DNA from: Bradyrhizobium lablabi
GTDB lineage: Bacteria > Pseudomonadota > Alphaproteobacteria > Rhizobiales > Xanthobacteraceae
Assembly: GCF_001440475.1 (NCBI RefSeq)
Contig: NZ_LLYB01000034.1
Location: 17,478-81,477, forward strand
Direction: 5' to 3'
DNA length: 64,000 nt
Every line of letters starts with the position of its first letter. The first letter of the stretch is position 1. Positions 9,263 to 19,937 of the stretch are shown in pieces. A program made the translations under genes and the position numbers. The notes under the pieces are model-generated. The model searched no databases. It had not been told where the DNA came from and saw only the letters and a list, made by a program, of their open reading frames with translations.

Positions 9263-10804
9263 ATGAAGCGTATCCTTGTTGCGTGCGGATTGATGATCGC
9301 GGCGATCCCGGGCGCCGAGGCCGAGAGCGTGCTGCGGACGATGATCACGACCGATATCCGCGGACTGATGCCCGGCAATAGCCCCGACGACAACACCGGC
9401 ACCGTGCTGCAGAACGTCTATGAAGGCCTTGTCGCCTGGCGTGCAGACGGGACTGTGGCGCCGATGCTGGCCAGGGACATCGAGACCTCGGCGGACGGCC
9501 GAACCTATACTTTCACGCTTCGTGACGGCGTCCGTTTCCACAATGGCGCGCCTTTGAGCTCGCGCGAGGTGGTCTGGACCTGGGAGCGCTTTCTCGATCC
9601 CAAATCCGGCTGGCCGTGCCGGACCAATTTTGACGGCTCGCGGCAGATGAGGATTGTCGGCATCGAGGCGCCGTCGCCGGCGCAAGTCGTATTTCGGCTG
9701 GCTGAACCGAGCGCGGCGTTTCTCAGCATGATGGCGCGCGCCGATTGCGACGGGACCGGGATCGCGCATCCGGATTCCGTCAGCCCTGATGGGGCGTGGA
9801 AGGCCGCTGTCGGCACCGGCCCGTTCAAGCTCGCCGAATGGCGGCGCGGCCAGTTCATCGAGCTGGCGCGCAACGAGAATTATGTCGCCCGCAGCGAGGC
9901 GACCAGCGGCTTGTCCGGTGCCAAGCTTGCCAAGGTCGATCGTGTCAGGCTCACCATGATCCCCGATCCCGCTGCCGCGAAAGCGGCGATGCGGTCGAAC
10001 GATCTCGACCTGTGGCCGGCCATCGACCCGAAATTCGCGCCCGAACTGAAGGCGGCCGATCTCGTCGTTGTGGCGTCGCCGGTCGCATCCCTGAATACGG
10101 TAGTGATGCAGACGAACGATCCGCTGTTGAAGGACAGTCGCATCCGCGAGGCGATTGCCGCTTCCCTCGATTACCAGAGCATGAGCGACACCCTGACCGA
10201 TGGCTATGCCAAGCCGAGCACGTCGCTGGTGCCGCTGTCGAGCCGTTATTTCGGCGAGGTCGAGAAAAGCGGCCGTGGTTACGATCTTGCGCGCGCGAAG
10301 AAGCTGCTGGCCGATGCCGGCTACAAGGGGCAGCCGATCAAGATCACCACCAATTCGCGCTTTGCCGTGATGAACGACGTCGCCGTGCTGGTCCAGGCCA
10401 TGGCGCAGCAGGCCGGCATCAACATCAGCGTCGAGGTCGTGGAATTCGCGACCCAGTTGAGCCGTTACGCCAAGGGCGATTATCAGCTCATGGTGTGGAA
10501 CTACACGCCCTACCTCGATCCCATATTCGGGCTTGATCGTTTCATCGGTGAAAAGAGTGGGCAACCGGACCGGATCTGGTCCAATCCGAAGGCGATTGCT
10601 CTGCTAGCGATGCTGATGGACACGGCATCGCCCGATGCGCGGCAGCCGCTGTTCGATCAATTGCACGCTGTGTTCATGGAGGATACGCCGATGATCGTCT
10701 GGAGCTCGGGCGTCAACGTATCGGCCTATTCGAAGGCGGTTCGCGGCTACGAACCATGGCCCGGCCGCAAACCGCGGTTCTGGAATGTCGAGGTGATCAG
10801 ATGA
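9263..10804 (+). CDS. Second ABC substrate-binding protein, SBP_bac_5 type
   Basis: This protein of about 513 residues has a signal peptide (RILVACGLMIAAIPGAEAE) and all the family 5 landmarks (EGLVAW, YTFTLRDGVRFHNG, VGTGPFKLAEW). An in-frame ATG at 9248 lies directly after the ATPase stop, but the ATG at 9263 is better spaced from an AAGG, so I chose it. It is a diverged duplicate of the binding protein at 4303-5868. It probably widens the ligand range of the same permease pair. The stop overlaps the first deacetylase start (ATGA), placing both in one operon. Confidence 0.9.
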   Translation: MKRILVACGLMIAAIPGAEAESVLRTMITTDIRGLMPGNSPDDNTGTVLQNVYEGLVAWRADGTVAPMLARDIETSADGRTYTFTLRDGVRFHNGAPLSSREVVWTWERFLDPKSGWPCRTNFDGSRQMRIVGIEAPSPAQVVFRLAEPSAAFLSMMARADCDGTGIAHPDSVSPDGAWKAAVGTGPFKLAEWRRGQFIELARNENYVARSEATSGLSGAKLAKVDRVRLTMIPDPAAAKAAMRSNDLDLWPAIDPKFAPELKAADLVVVASPVASLNTVVMQTNDPLLKDSRIREAIAASLDYQSMSDTLTDGYAKPSTSLVPLSSRYFGEVEKSGRGYDLARAKKLLADAGYKGQPIKITTNSRFAVMNDVAVLVQAMAQQAGINISVEVVEFATQLSRYAKGDYQLMVWNYTPYLDPIFGLDRFIGEKSGQPDRIWSNPKAIALLAMLMDTASPDARQPLFDQLHAVFMEDTPMIVWSSGVNVSAYSKAVRGYEPWPGRKPRFWNVEVIR

Positions 10805-11646
10805 TTTCGCTGGCCCGGCGCACGCACCATCGCTGGCCGGACGGCGCGCGCTGCGTCATCGGCCTCACGCTCGACTTCGACGGCACCTCGCTGGAGCGTG
10901 GGCGAGGGCAACTTCCGTACGGCGCGCGGTCGCATGGCCGCTATTCCGCCAAATGCGGTATTCCGCGCTTTGTCGACATGTTCACACGGCAGAATGTGCC
11001 GTGGACTTTCTATGTCTCCGGCTACGATGCGGAGGTGAGTCCCGATCTGGTTCGCGACATCTCGCGATCCGGCGTCGAGATCGGCTCCCATGGCTATTTT
11101 CATGAAGGCACCGATCCCGGCGATGCCGAACCCGAATTGCTCGAACGCACGCACCGGCTGCTCACGGATATCACCGGCATCGCGCCCAGGGGCTGGCGTT
11201 CGCCTTCCGGACACAAGACGGCGCGGACGCTGCGAAAACTGCGCGAACTAGGTTATGTCTACGATTCCAGCGACAAGGATTTCGACCTGCCGTATCTCGC
11301 CCGCTATGACGGCGCGGAGCGCAATGACTATGTCTGCCTGCCCAACAACACGTCGAGCCTGGATGATTTCCCGTTCTACCGCGTCAGCTACACGCCGCCG
11401 TCGGAAGTCCTCGATCATTGGAAGCAGGAGTTCGACGCGATCTACGCCGAAGGCGGTTACTTCAATCTCACGGTGCATCCCCGCGTCGGTTACGGCTCGG
11501 GCTCGCCGGCGCGTGTCGCCATCGTGGAAAGGCTGATCGAATACATCAAGCCGCATGAGGGCGTGCGCTTTGTCGGTATGCTTGAACTCGCGCAGTGGTG
11601 CCTGACGCGGCCCGACGAATGGCGGCGTGATTGGAGCGGACAATGA
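10801..11646 (+). CDS. Polysaccharide deacetylase (NodB-fold) family hydrolase
   Basis: This 281-residue protein has the NodB/CE4 deformed-barrel fold, similar in size to PuuE-like allantoinases and other cyclic-amide or N-acyl hydrolases. The catalytic acid pair is seen as LDFDG (Asp25, Asp27) and the metal-binding pair as SHGYFH (His97, His101). RGWRSPSGH is the third motif and LTVHPRVG carries the late His. There is no signal peptide, so a cytoplasmic amidase role fits better than cell-wall or chitin deacetylation. It overlaps its neighbours on both sides by 4 bp, inside the importer operon. The substrate is unknown. Confidence 0.85.
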   Translation: MISLARRTHHRWPDGARCVIGLTLDFDGTSLERGRGQLPYGARSHGRYSAKCGIPRFVDMFTRQNVPWTFYVSGYDAEVSPDLVRDISRSGVEIGSHGYFHEGTDPGDAEPELLERTHRLLTDITGIAPRGWRSPSGHKTARTLRKLRELGYVYDSSDKDFDLPYLARYDGAERNDYVCLPNNTSSLDDFPFYRVSYTPPSEVLDHWKQEFDAIYAEGGYFNLTVHPRVGYGSGSPARVAIVERLIEYIKPHEGVRFVGMLELAQWCLTRPDEWRRDWSGQ

Positions 11647-12413
11647 CCGTGACCACCAATCCCGTCAGCGTCAGCGTCAATCTCCAGGGCAAGACAGTGG
11701 AGCAGCGGCAGCTTGGCGAGGATGCGCTGTTCGGCCGGGCCTCCTACGGCAAGTATGCCTATGCGGTCGGGTGCGAGCGGCTGTTCGCTCTGCTCGATCG
11801 CCACGGTATCAAGGCGACCGTGTTCGTTCCGGGCGCCGAGGCGGAAGCCAATCCCGACTATATCGCGGCGCTTGCCGCGCGCGGGCATGAGATCGCGGCT
11901 CACGGCTGGGCCATGGAGGAGATGGATGCCACCGGCATCGACGAGTGGGCGCTGCTGGAGCGGACGCATGCGACGCTCGAACGCATCGTGGGCCGGGCGC
12001 CGCGCGGCTTTCGCGCGCCGCATGGGCGGCTCTCTGAACGAACCCTCGGCCATCTCGCGGCGCTCGGCTATCGTTATGATGCAAGTTTCCAGGACGATGA
12101 TCGGCCGTACGCGCTCGACGCCGACGGCGGCACCGGGATGATCGAGGTGCCGCAGTCGGAAATCCTGATCGACGCGACGCTTTACGCGCAACGGCAGACA
12201 CATGACCGGGTGATGAAGACCTGGCGCGAGGAGATCGAGGCCATGCATCGCGAGCATTGCCTGATTTCATTGACCCTGCATCCGCGTAGCGACTACGGTA
12301 GCGCCCGCGCAAGCCGGATTGCTGCCCTTGATCACCTGCTTGCATGGGTGAGGGGTCTTTCCGGCACCTCATTCATGACCCTGGAACAGATCGCGGATTC
12401 AGCCAGAGCCTAG
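11643..12413 (+). CDS. Second NodB-fold protein, metal ligands altered
   Basis: This 256-residue paralogue follows the first deacetylase with a 4-bp ATGA overlap. Aligning the N termini, LDFDG becomes VNLQG, so both acidic residues are lost (Asn13, Gln15), and SHGYFH becomes AHGWAM, so the second metal His is Met91. RGFRAPHGR and LTLHPRSD remain. Allantoinase PuuE from Pseudomonas is a known metal-independent member with altered ligands, so activity without metal, or a partner role for the intact paralogue, are both possible. Tandem placement suggests a heteromeric or sequential function. Confidence 0.82.
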   Translation: MTVTTNPVSVSVNLQGKTVEQRQLGEDALFGRASYGKYAYAVGCERLFALLDRHGIKATVFVPGAEAEANPDYIAALAARGHEIAAHGWAMEEMDATGIDEWALLERTHATLERIVGRAPRGFRAPHGRLSERTLGHLAALGYRYDASFQDDDRPYALDADGGTGMIEVPQSEILIDATLYAQRQTHDRVMKTWREEIEAMHREHCLISLTLHPRSDYGSARASRIAALDHLLAWVRGLSGTSFMTLEQIADSARA

Positions 12414-12554
12414 TTCCGTTAGTTGCCGAGCAGAAAACTTGCGGGCTGCATGGCCGCTGTCAGCCGGCGCGGCAGTTTTCCCTGCTTGGTGAGCAAAGGC
12501 TGGTGGCTCTGCAGGAATCGCTTTCCGGGAGCGCCGGCTCCGCCGCACGATTGC

Positions 12555-13070
12555 CTAGCCGTGTTCCTTGGTGACCAGCGGGTCGGCGGACGTGATCAGT
12601 TTCAGAGTCCTCAAGGAGAACGTCGACCGTGAATGCCGGATGCCCTGGATCCGATAGAGCTTTTCACGGAGAAAGCGTTCGTAATGCGTGGTGTCCGCGA
12701 CCGCTACCTTGACGAGGTAATCGTATTCGCCGGTGACGAGGTTGGCTTCGATCACCTCCGGTATTTTCGCCAGTGCGTCGCCAAAGCGGGCGAGAACCTT
12801 CTCGTCATGCTTGTCCAGCGTTACCTCGATAAAGACGATGTCCTTCAGGCCGATAGCGGCGTGATCGATAATGGCGGAGTAGTGCTTGATCGCGCCGATT
12901 TCCTCCAGGCGCTTGACTCGCGACCAGCACGGCGACGCCGAAAGCCCGACACGATTGGCCAGTTCGTTCACCGCGAGCCGTCCCTCATTGCGGAGAATTG
13001 AGAGGATCTTGCGGTCGATCAGGTCGAGATTCGCTTTCGCCGCGGTCTTGACGCGAGAAGAAGATTTCAT
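12555..13070 (-). CDS. bkdR: Lrp/AsnC family transcriptional regulator (probable bkd regulator)
   Basis: This 171-residue protein has an N-terminal helix-turn-helix (about 14-65: LDLIDRKILSILRNEGR, then SASPCWSRVKRLE) and a C-terminal RAM/ACT-like effector domain ending STFSLRTLK. I chose the ATG at 13070 because GGAG lies 7 nt upstream; a start 36 bp further up is less likely. It is divergent from the branched-chain oxoacid dehydrogenase operon, the same arrangement as BkdR in Pseudomonas putida, where branched-chain amino acids trigger activation. That role is inferred from context. Confidence 0.88.
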   Translation of the reverse strand: MKSSSRVKTAAKANLDLIDRKILSILRNEGRLAVNELANRVGLSASPCWSRVKRLEEIGAIKHYSAIIDHAAIGLKDIVFIEVTLDKHDEKVLARFGDALAKIPEVIEANLVTGEYDYLVKVAVADTTHYERFLREKLYRIQGIRHSRSTFSLRTLKLITSADPLVTKEHG

Positions 13071-13184
13071 CGCAAAACTCCAAAGATTCAGACGATTCAT
13101 CTGCAAAACGTAACTTCTGCATAAAAGATCAGGAAATGCACCTGTTTGTCCAGCGCTAGGATTCCTGGTGAGGGAGATTTGCCG
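13071..13184. promoter_or_regulatory. Divergent bkdR/bkd promoter region with TGCA dyads
   Basis: This 114-bp gap between the Lrp-type gene and the bkd leader gene is more AT-rich than its surroundings. TGCA tetramers occur at 13102-13105, 13118-13121 and 13157-13160; the first two flank an AT-rich core as a spaced dyad, as in Lrp-family sites. Both promoters must lie here. The binding site itself is inferred. Confidence 0.4.
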
Positions 13185-14698
<1,514 letters not shown>

Positions 14699-14700
14699 CC

Positions 14701-15714
14701 ATGCCGCGCTGGACCATGATCGAGGCGATCCGCGACGCACTGAATGTAATGATGGCGCGCGATGACCGCGTTGTCGTCTTCGGTCAGGACGTCGGCCGTT
14801 TCGGCGGCGTTTTCCGCTGTACGGATGGGCTGCAAGGCAAATATGGCGCGTCGCGCTGCTTCGATACGCCGATCTCCGAAAGCGGCATCGTCGGGGTCGC
14901 GGTCGGCATGGGCGCCTACGGACTGCGGCCCGTCGCCGAAATCCAGTTCGCCGATTACATGTACCCGGCCTACGACCAGATCGTATCCGAGGCTGCGCGG
15001 TTGCGATTTCGTTCGGCCGGTGACTTCAGCGCTCCGCTGGTGGTGCGCATGCCCTGTGGCGGCGGCATTTTCGGGGCGCAGACGCACAGCCAAAGTCCCG
15101 AGGCGCTCTTCACGCATGTGGCCGGACTGAAGACGGTCATTCCCTCCAATCCGCACGATGCGAAGGGACTGCTAATTGCCGCCATCGAGGATGACGATCC
15201 CGTCATCTTTCTCGAGCCGAAGCGGATCTACAACGGTCCGTTCGACGGCCATCACGACCGGCCGGTGGTGCCATGGTCAACGCATGAGCTCAGCGAAACA
15301 CCGGAAGGTTATTACATGGTGCCGCTCGGCGAGGCCGTCGTCCGACGGGAAGGCGCCGATGTCACGATTCTTGCTTACGGCACCATGGTTCATGTTGCCG
15401 AGGCTGCGTGTCAGTCGGTTGGCATCGATGCCGAGATCATCGATCTCCGGACCCTGGTCCCGCTCGACCTAGAAACCGTGGTTCGGTCGGTCGGCAAGAC
15501 AGGCCGTTGCGTTATCGTGCACGAGGCGACCCGCACGTCGGGCTTCGGCGCAGAGCTCGCGGCCCAGGTGCAGGAGCACTGTTTCTATCATCTTGAAACG
15601 GCGATCGTTCGGGTGACGGGATGGGACACGCCTTATCCGCATGCCCAGGAGTGGGACTATTACCCGGGGCCGGACCGGGTCGGCCGGGCTCTCACCCGCG
15701 TTATGGAGACGTGA
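14701..15714 (+). CDS. bkdA2: Branched-chain 2-oxoacid dehydrogenase E1 beta subunit
   Basis: This 337-residue transketolase-like beta subunit carries GQDVGRFGGVFR, the DTPISESGIVG ThDP-activating Glu motif, EIQFADYMYPAYDQI and the RMPCGGGIFGAQTHSQS segment. It forms the E1 heterotetramer with the upstream alpha subunit and transfers the acyl group to lipoyl-E2. It lies 2 bp after E1 alpha and just before E2, in the standard bkd gene order. Confidence 0.94.
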   Translation: MPRWTMIEAIRDALNVMMARDDRVVVFGQDVGRFGGVFRCTDGLQGKYGASRCFDTPISESGIVGVAVGMGAYGLRPVAEIQFADYMYPAYDQIVSEAARLRFRSAGDFSAPLVVRMPCGGGIFGAQTHSQSPEALFTHVAGLKTVIPSNPHDAKGLLIAAIEDDDPVIFLEPKRIYNGPFDGHHDRPVVPWSTHELSETPEGYYMVPLGEAVVRREGADVTILAYGTMVHVAEAACQSVGIDAEIIDLRTLVPLDLETVVRSVGKTGRCVIVHEATRTSGFGAELAAQVQEHCFYHLETAIVRVTGWDTPYPHAQEWDYYPGPDRVGRALTRVMET

Positions 15715-15715
15715 C

Positions 15716-17002
15716 GTGCCGGTTGAAATGGTCAAGCTTCCCGACGTCGGGGAAGGGGTTGCCGAGGCGGAGATTGTCGAATGGCACGTCGCCGTGGGCG
15801 ATACGGTTGAGGAGGAGCAGGTCCTCGCCGCTGTCATGACCGACAAGGTAACAGTCGAAATTCCTTCGCCCTTCGCTGGCGTGATCCTGGACCTCGGCGG
15901 TGAAGTCGGCGCGCGGCTTGCCGTTGGCAGCGCTCTGGTTCGAATCAAGATCGATGCGGAGCGCGACAGCGTTGCGAAGGGGAGCGAGGCGGCAGGACCG
16001 AACGGGCACGCCCGATCAGCCGCCGCCATAGCGCCGCAGATGGCCGTGACTGTCAATCGCCGCGACGACGTTCAAGCGCGCAAAGATCGAGGCAATACTG
16101 ACGTCGGCCTGAAGACCGCGACGGCGCGGGAACGGCCGATCGCTTCGCCCGCCATCCGCGCGCGGGCGCGCGAGGCGGGGGTCGATCTTCGCCAACTCGC
16201 CGGCTCCGGCACGGCCGGCCGGATCACGCAGCAGGATCTGGCAGATTTCATCGACGCGAGGCCGGTCAACGTCAGTCGACCGCGTCAGACACCTCGTGCT
16301 GACCGGGTAACGCAAATCAAGGTCACCGGCCTGCGTCGCAAGATCGCCGAGCGGATGGCGGAATCGACCCGGCGGATCGCGCATTTTTCCTATGTCGAGG
16401 AGATCGATGTCACGGCGCTGGACGAACTGCGCCAGCAGCTCAACGCAAAGTTCATCGATCGTCGGCCGAAGCTGACGGTTCTGCCCTTCGTGGTCACGGC
16501 GATGGTTCTTGCGCTTCGCGATTTTCCACAGATGAACGGAACGTATGACGATGAGAATGAGGTCGTCCATCGCCACAGCGCCGTTCATGTCGGGATCGCC
16601 ACGCAAACCGCGTCGGGTTTGATGGTGCCGGTGCTCCGCCACGCCGAGGCCCGCGATCTCTGGGACTGCGCCGAGGAAATCAAGGGCATTGCCGACGCGG
16701 CGCGCAGCGGCAGTGCAGCGCGGGAGGATCTCAACGGTTCGACGATCACCGTTACCAGTCTCGGCGATCTCGGCGGCATCGTCACGACGCCCGTCATCAA
16801 TCGGCCCGAGCTCGCAATCATCGGCGTCAACCGCATGACGATCCGCCCGCTCTGGCAGCAGGGACAGTTCGTGCCGCGCACAACCATGAACCTGTCGTCA
16901 TCCTTCGATCACCGCATCATCGACGGCTACGAGGCCGCACAGTTCATCCGGTGCATCAAGGAATTCTTGGAAGCGCCGGCGCTGCTTTTGGTTGGTGCAT
17001 GA
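15716..17002 (+). CDS. bkdB: Lipoamide acyltransferase E2 of branched-chain oxoacid dehydrogenase
   Basis: This 428-residue E2 contains one lipoyl domain (about 3-80, lipoyl Lys44 in MTDKVTVE), an Ala-rich linker, a peripheral subunit-binding domain (about 140-178, ASPAIRARAREAGVD), and a catalytic acyltransferase domain (about 200-428) with the DHRIIDGYEA His/Asp motif near the end. The start is probably the GTG at 15716; an ATG lies 12 bp inside. It forms the core that binds E1 and E3 and makes branched-chain acyl-CoA. Confidence 0.94.
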   Translation: MPVEMVKLPDVGEGVAEAEIVEWHVAVGDTVEEEQVLAAVMTDKVTVEIPSPFAGVILDLGGEVGARLAVGSALVRIKIDAERDSVAKGSEAAGPNGHARSAAAIAPQMAVTVNRRDDVQARKDRGNTDVGLKTATARERPIASPAIRARAREAGVDLRQLAGSGTAGRITQQDLADFIDARPVNVSRPRQTPRADRVTQIKVTGLRRKIAERMAESTRRIAHFSYVEEIDVTALDELRQQLNAKFIDRRPKLTVLPFVVTAMVLALRDFPQMNGTYDDENEVVHRHSAVHVGIATQTASGLMVPVLRHAEARDLWDCAEEIKGIADAARSGSAAREDLNGSTITVTSLGDLGGIVTTPVINRPELAIIGVNRMTIRPLWQQGQFVPRTTMNLSSSFDHRIIDGYEAAQFIRCIKEFLEAPALLLVGA

Positions 17003-17003
17003 C

Positions 17004-18392
17004 ATGAAGGAGAGTGCGGCGGACGTCGTGATCATCGGAGGTGGGCCGGGCGGCTATGTTACGGCGATCAGGGCAGGCCAGCTCGGCTTGCGCACCGTCC
17101 TGGTCGAGCGCGCGGCGCTTGGTGGGACATGTCTCAACATCGGCTGCATTCCGTCGAAAGCGTTGATCCATGCCGCCGAGGCGTTTCATGGCGTCTCCGG
17201 CGGTCGCGAGACGCCGTTTGGCCTGAATGTTCAGCAGGTTGCGCTCGATTTCGCACGTACGGTCGCATGGAAGGATTCGATCGTAGACCGGTTAACGAAG
17301 GGCGTCGCCGGGCTCTTGAAGAAGGGCGGCGTCTCGGTAGTCGCAGGTACCGCGGAAATTATCGACGGCAAGACTATCGTCGTTGCCGCCGCCGACGAAA
17401 CCATGCGTGTGCGCGCCAGGCACCTTGTCCTGGCAACCGGGTCTCGCCCGCTGGCACTGGAGGCGGTGCCCTTTGGCGGCAACGTCATATCCTCGACCGA
17501 TCTCTTGTCGCTAAAGGATATTCCAGGGCGACTTGCCGTCGCTGGCGCAGGTTACATTGGTCTGGAGCTCGGCATCGCATTTGCGAAGCTCGGATCGAGG
17601 GTCACGATCATCGAGGCGGCCGACAGGATCCTGCCCTTGTGGGATGCCGACTTGACGCGGCCGGTAGCGCGGCGGCTCGCACAGTTGAAGGTCGAGGTCC
17701 TTACTGGGGCGCGCGCAAAAAAGCTGACGTCCGACGGCGGAAGCCTCTTGGTCGAGCAGCACGGCGAGACCCGCAAGATCGATGCCGACAAATTTCTGGT
17801 CGCGGTGGGGCGCGAACCCTGCACATCGGGTTTCGGACTGGAGCGGCTTGATCTGACCATGGACGGCAAATTCGTGAAAATCAGCGACCGCTGCGAAACG
17901 TCGATGTCAAATGTCTGGGCGGTTGGCGATCTTACCGGGGAGCCGATGCTTGCGCATCGTGCGATGGCTCAGGGCGCGGTGGTGGCCGAGATCATCGCAG
18001 GCAAACGGGCCGCGTTCAGCCCCATGGCCATTCCCGCGGTGTGCTTCACCGATCCGGAAATCGTTTCCGTCGGACTGACACCGGAGCAAGCGAAGGCGGC
18101 CGGCCACGACGTGAAGCTTGGGGCATTTCGTTTCGCGGCCAACGGTCGCGCCTTGACGCAGATCGACGATACCGGCTTCGTCCGCATCGTTGCACGGGCG
18201 GACAATCACCTGGTGCTGGGCGCGCAGGCGGTCGGCAACGGGATATCGGAATTGACGTCTTCTCTGGCGCTAGCGGTCGAAATGGGCGCCGTGCTCGAGG
18301 ATCTCATCGGTACCATTCAGGCCCACCCGACACGGGGCGAAGCCATCCAGGAGGCTGCGCTCGGCGCGCTTGGCTATGCATTGCACGCCTAG
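17004..18392 (+). CDS. lpdA: Dihydrolipoyl dehydrogenase (E3)
   Basis: This 462-residue FAD/NAD flavoprotein disulfide reductase reoxidises the E2 dihydrolipoyl group. FAD-binding GGGPGGYV is at the N terminus, the redox disulfide is in GGTCLNIGCIPSKAL, the NAD-binding GAGYIGLELG is central, VWAVGDL is the second FAD motif, and the C-terminal HAHPTRGE-like catalytic segment appears here as QAHPTRGEAI with the His. The ATG at 17004 follows the E2 stop by one base; an upstream in-frame GTG overlapping E2 is possible. It ends the bkd operon. Confidence 0.95.
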   Translation: MKESAADVVIIGGGPGGYVTAIRAGQLGLRTVLVERAALGGTCLNIGCIPSKALIHAAEAFHGVSGGRETPFGLNVQQVALDFARTVAWKDSIVDRLTKGVAGLLKKGGVSVVAGTAEIIDGKTIVVAAADETMRVRARHLVLATGSRPLALEAVPFGGNVISSTDLLSLKDIPGRLAVAGAGYIGLELGIAFAKLGSRVTIIEAADRILPLWDADLTRPVARRLAQLKVEVLTGARAKKLTSDGGSLLVEQHGETRKIDADKFLVAVGREPCTSGFGLERLDLTMDGKFVKISDRCETSMSNVWAVGDLTGEPMLAHRAMAQGAVVAEIIAGKRAAFSPMAIPAVCFTDPEIVSVGLTPEQAKAAGHDVKLGAFRFAANGRALTQIDDTGFVRIVARADNHLVLGAQAVGNGISELTSSLALAVEMGAVLEDLIGTIQAHPTRGEAIQEAALGALGYALHA

Positions 18393-18463
18393 CGTCGCGC
18401 AACGATCTTGACTAAACATCCTGCAAAGCGGTTCGCGACAGGATAAAAAAGGGAGCGTCCATC

Positions 18464-19915
18464 GTGCTGAATACCAAACGCGTCTACAACAACTACATCG
18501 CGGGCCGCTGGACCGAGGCCGCCGATGCGCAGCGCCTCGAGATTCAGGATCCATCCAATGGCTCGCATCTCGCCGATATCGCGCGGAGCAGCAGCGAGGA
18601 TGTCGACCGTGCGGTTGGCGCCGCGCGGGCATCGTTGAGCGGCGAGTGGGGGCGGATGTCGGCTACCGACCGCGGTCGCATTCTGCATCGGATCGGCGAG
18701 GGGGTGCTGAGGAATGCGGATCTCCTGGCGCAATTGGAAGCGCGGGACGTCGGCAAGCCGCTCAAGCAGGCGCGGGCCGACGTGGAGGCGCTGGCGCGCT
18801 ATTGCGAATTCTACGGCGCCGCGGCCGACAAGGTGCACGGCGACACCATCCCCTATCGCTCCGGCTTCACTGCGCTGACGATCTATGAGCCGCATGGTGT
18901 GACGGCGCATATCGTTCCCTGGAACTATCCGATGCAGATCATCGGGCGCAGCCTCGGCGCGGCGCTGGCGATGGGCAACGCCGCAGTGGTGAAGCCCGCG
19001 GAAGAAGCCTGCCTGACCCTGCTGGAATTCACCCGCATTGCGGAGGAGGCCGGACTGCCGGCCGGCGCGCTCAACCTTGTTACGGGGACGGGTGAGGAGG
19101 CCGGCGCGGCATTGTCGGCCCATCCCGGTATCAATCACATATCATTTACGGGCTCGCTCGCCACCGGCGCGCTGGTGCAGGCGGCGGCCGCACGGCATGC
19201 GGTGCCGGTTACGCTCGAGCTCGGCGGAAAATCAGCGCAAATTGTCTTCGCAGATGCAGATCTTGATCGCGCCCTGCCGTTCCTGGTGATGGCCGGTATC
19301 CAGAACGCCGGTCAGACCTGCTCGGCCTCATCGCGGATTCTGATCGAGCAACCGATCTATGAAGAAGTGGTGGCGCGCATGGCAGAGGCCTATCAGCGCC
19401 TGAAAGTCGGGCCGGCGCTGAGCGATCTCGATGTCGGTCCGGTGGTCTCGCACCGACAGAAAAGTATCGTGGACGGCTATATCGCGTTGGCCGCCAGCGG
19501 CGGCGCGGAGGTGGCGGGGCAGGGCGTGATCGTGCCCGATGCGCCCGCGGGCGGCGCCTATGTCAGGCCGACGCTGATCCGCGACGTGCCCGCCACGCAT
19601 CGCCTCGCCCAGGAGGAAATCTTCGGGCCTGTTCAGGTGACGATGCCCTTCGCAAGCGAGCAGGAGGCCATCGATCTGGCGAACGGCACGCCCTTTGGCC
19701 TGGTGTGTGGGATCTGGTCCGGCGACGGCGGACGTCAACTTCGCCTGGCGCGCGCGATTCAGGCGGGCCAGGTCTTCATCAACAATTATGGCGCCGGCGG
19801 CGGGATCGAGTTGCCGTTCGGCGGCGTGAAACGCTCAGGCCATGGCCGCGAGAAGGGCTTTGAAGCGCTCTACGGTTTTGCGACCACCAAGACGATTTCG
19901 ATCTATCACGGCTGA
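18464..19915 (+). CDS. NAD(P)-dependent aldehyde dehydrogenase
   Basis: This 483-residue ALDH-superfamily enzyme oxidises an aldehyde to the acid. Visible landmarks are VPWNYPMQII, the catalytic general base in LELGGKSAQ, the nucleophile in NAGQTCSASSR, and the LPFGGVKRSGHGRE C-terminal motif. The GTG start at 18464 is preceded by GGGAG at 8 nt spacing. It lies 71 bp after lpdA and ends against a strong hairpin, so it may be a late member of the bkd transcript or a separate unit. Similarity is to betaine/aminobutyraldehyde-type ALDHs; the substrate is not determinable. Confidence 0.9.
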   Translation: MLNTKRVYNNYIAGRWTEAADAQRLEIQDPSNGSHLADIARSSSEDVDRAVGAARASLSGEWGRMSATDRGRILHRIGEGVLRNADLLAQLEARDVGKPLKQARADVEALARYCEFYGAAADKVHGDTIPYRSGFTALTIYEPHGVTAHIVPWNYPMQIIGRSLGAALAMGNAAVVKPAEEACLTLLEFTRIAEEAGLPAGALNLVTGTGEEAGAALSAHPGINHISFTGSLATGALVQAAAARHAVPVTLELGGKSAQIVFADADLDRALPFLVMAGIQNAGQTCSASSRILIEQPIYEEVVARMAEAYQRLKVGPALSDLDVGPVVSHRQKSIVDGYIALAASGGAEVAGQGVIVPDAPAGGAYVRPTLIRDVPATHRLAQEEIFGPVQVTMPFASEQEAIDLANGTPFGLVCGIWSGDGGRQLRLARAIQAGQVFINNYGAGGGIELPFGGVKRSGHGREKGFEALYGFATTKTISIYHG

Positions 19916-19937
19916 CCGCGCGGCAGTCATGGCTCCC

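Noticed and set aside
12414..12554. Possible terminator with AGCAGAAAACT and AGTTTTCCCTGCT between convergent genes
   Set aside because: The arms need an internal bulge and are about 40 bp apart; too weak to list as a terminator.
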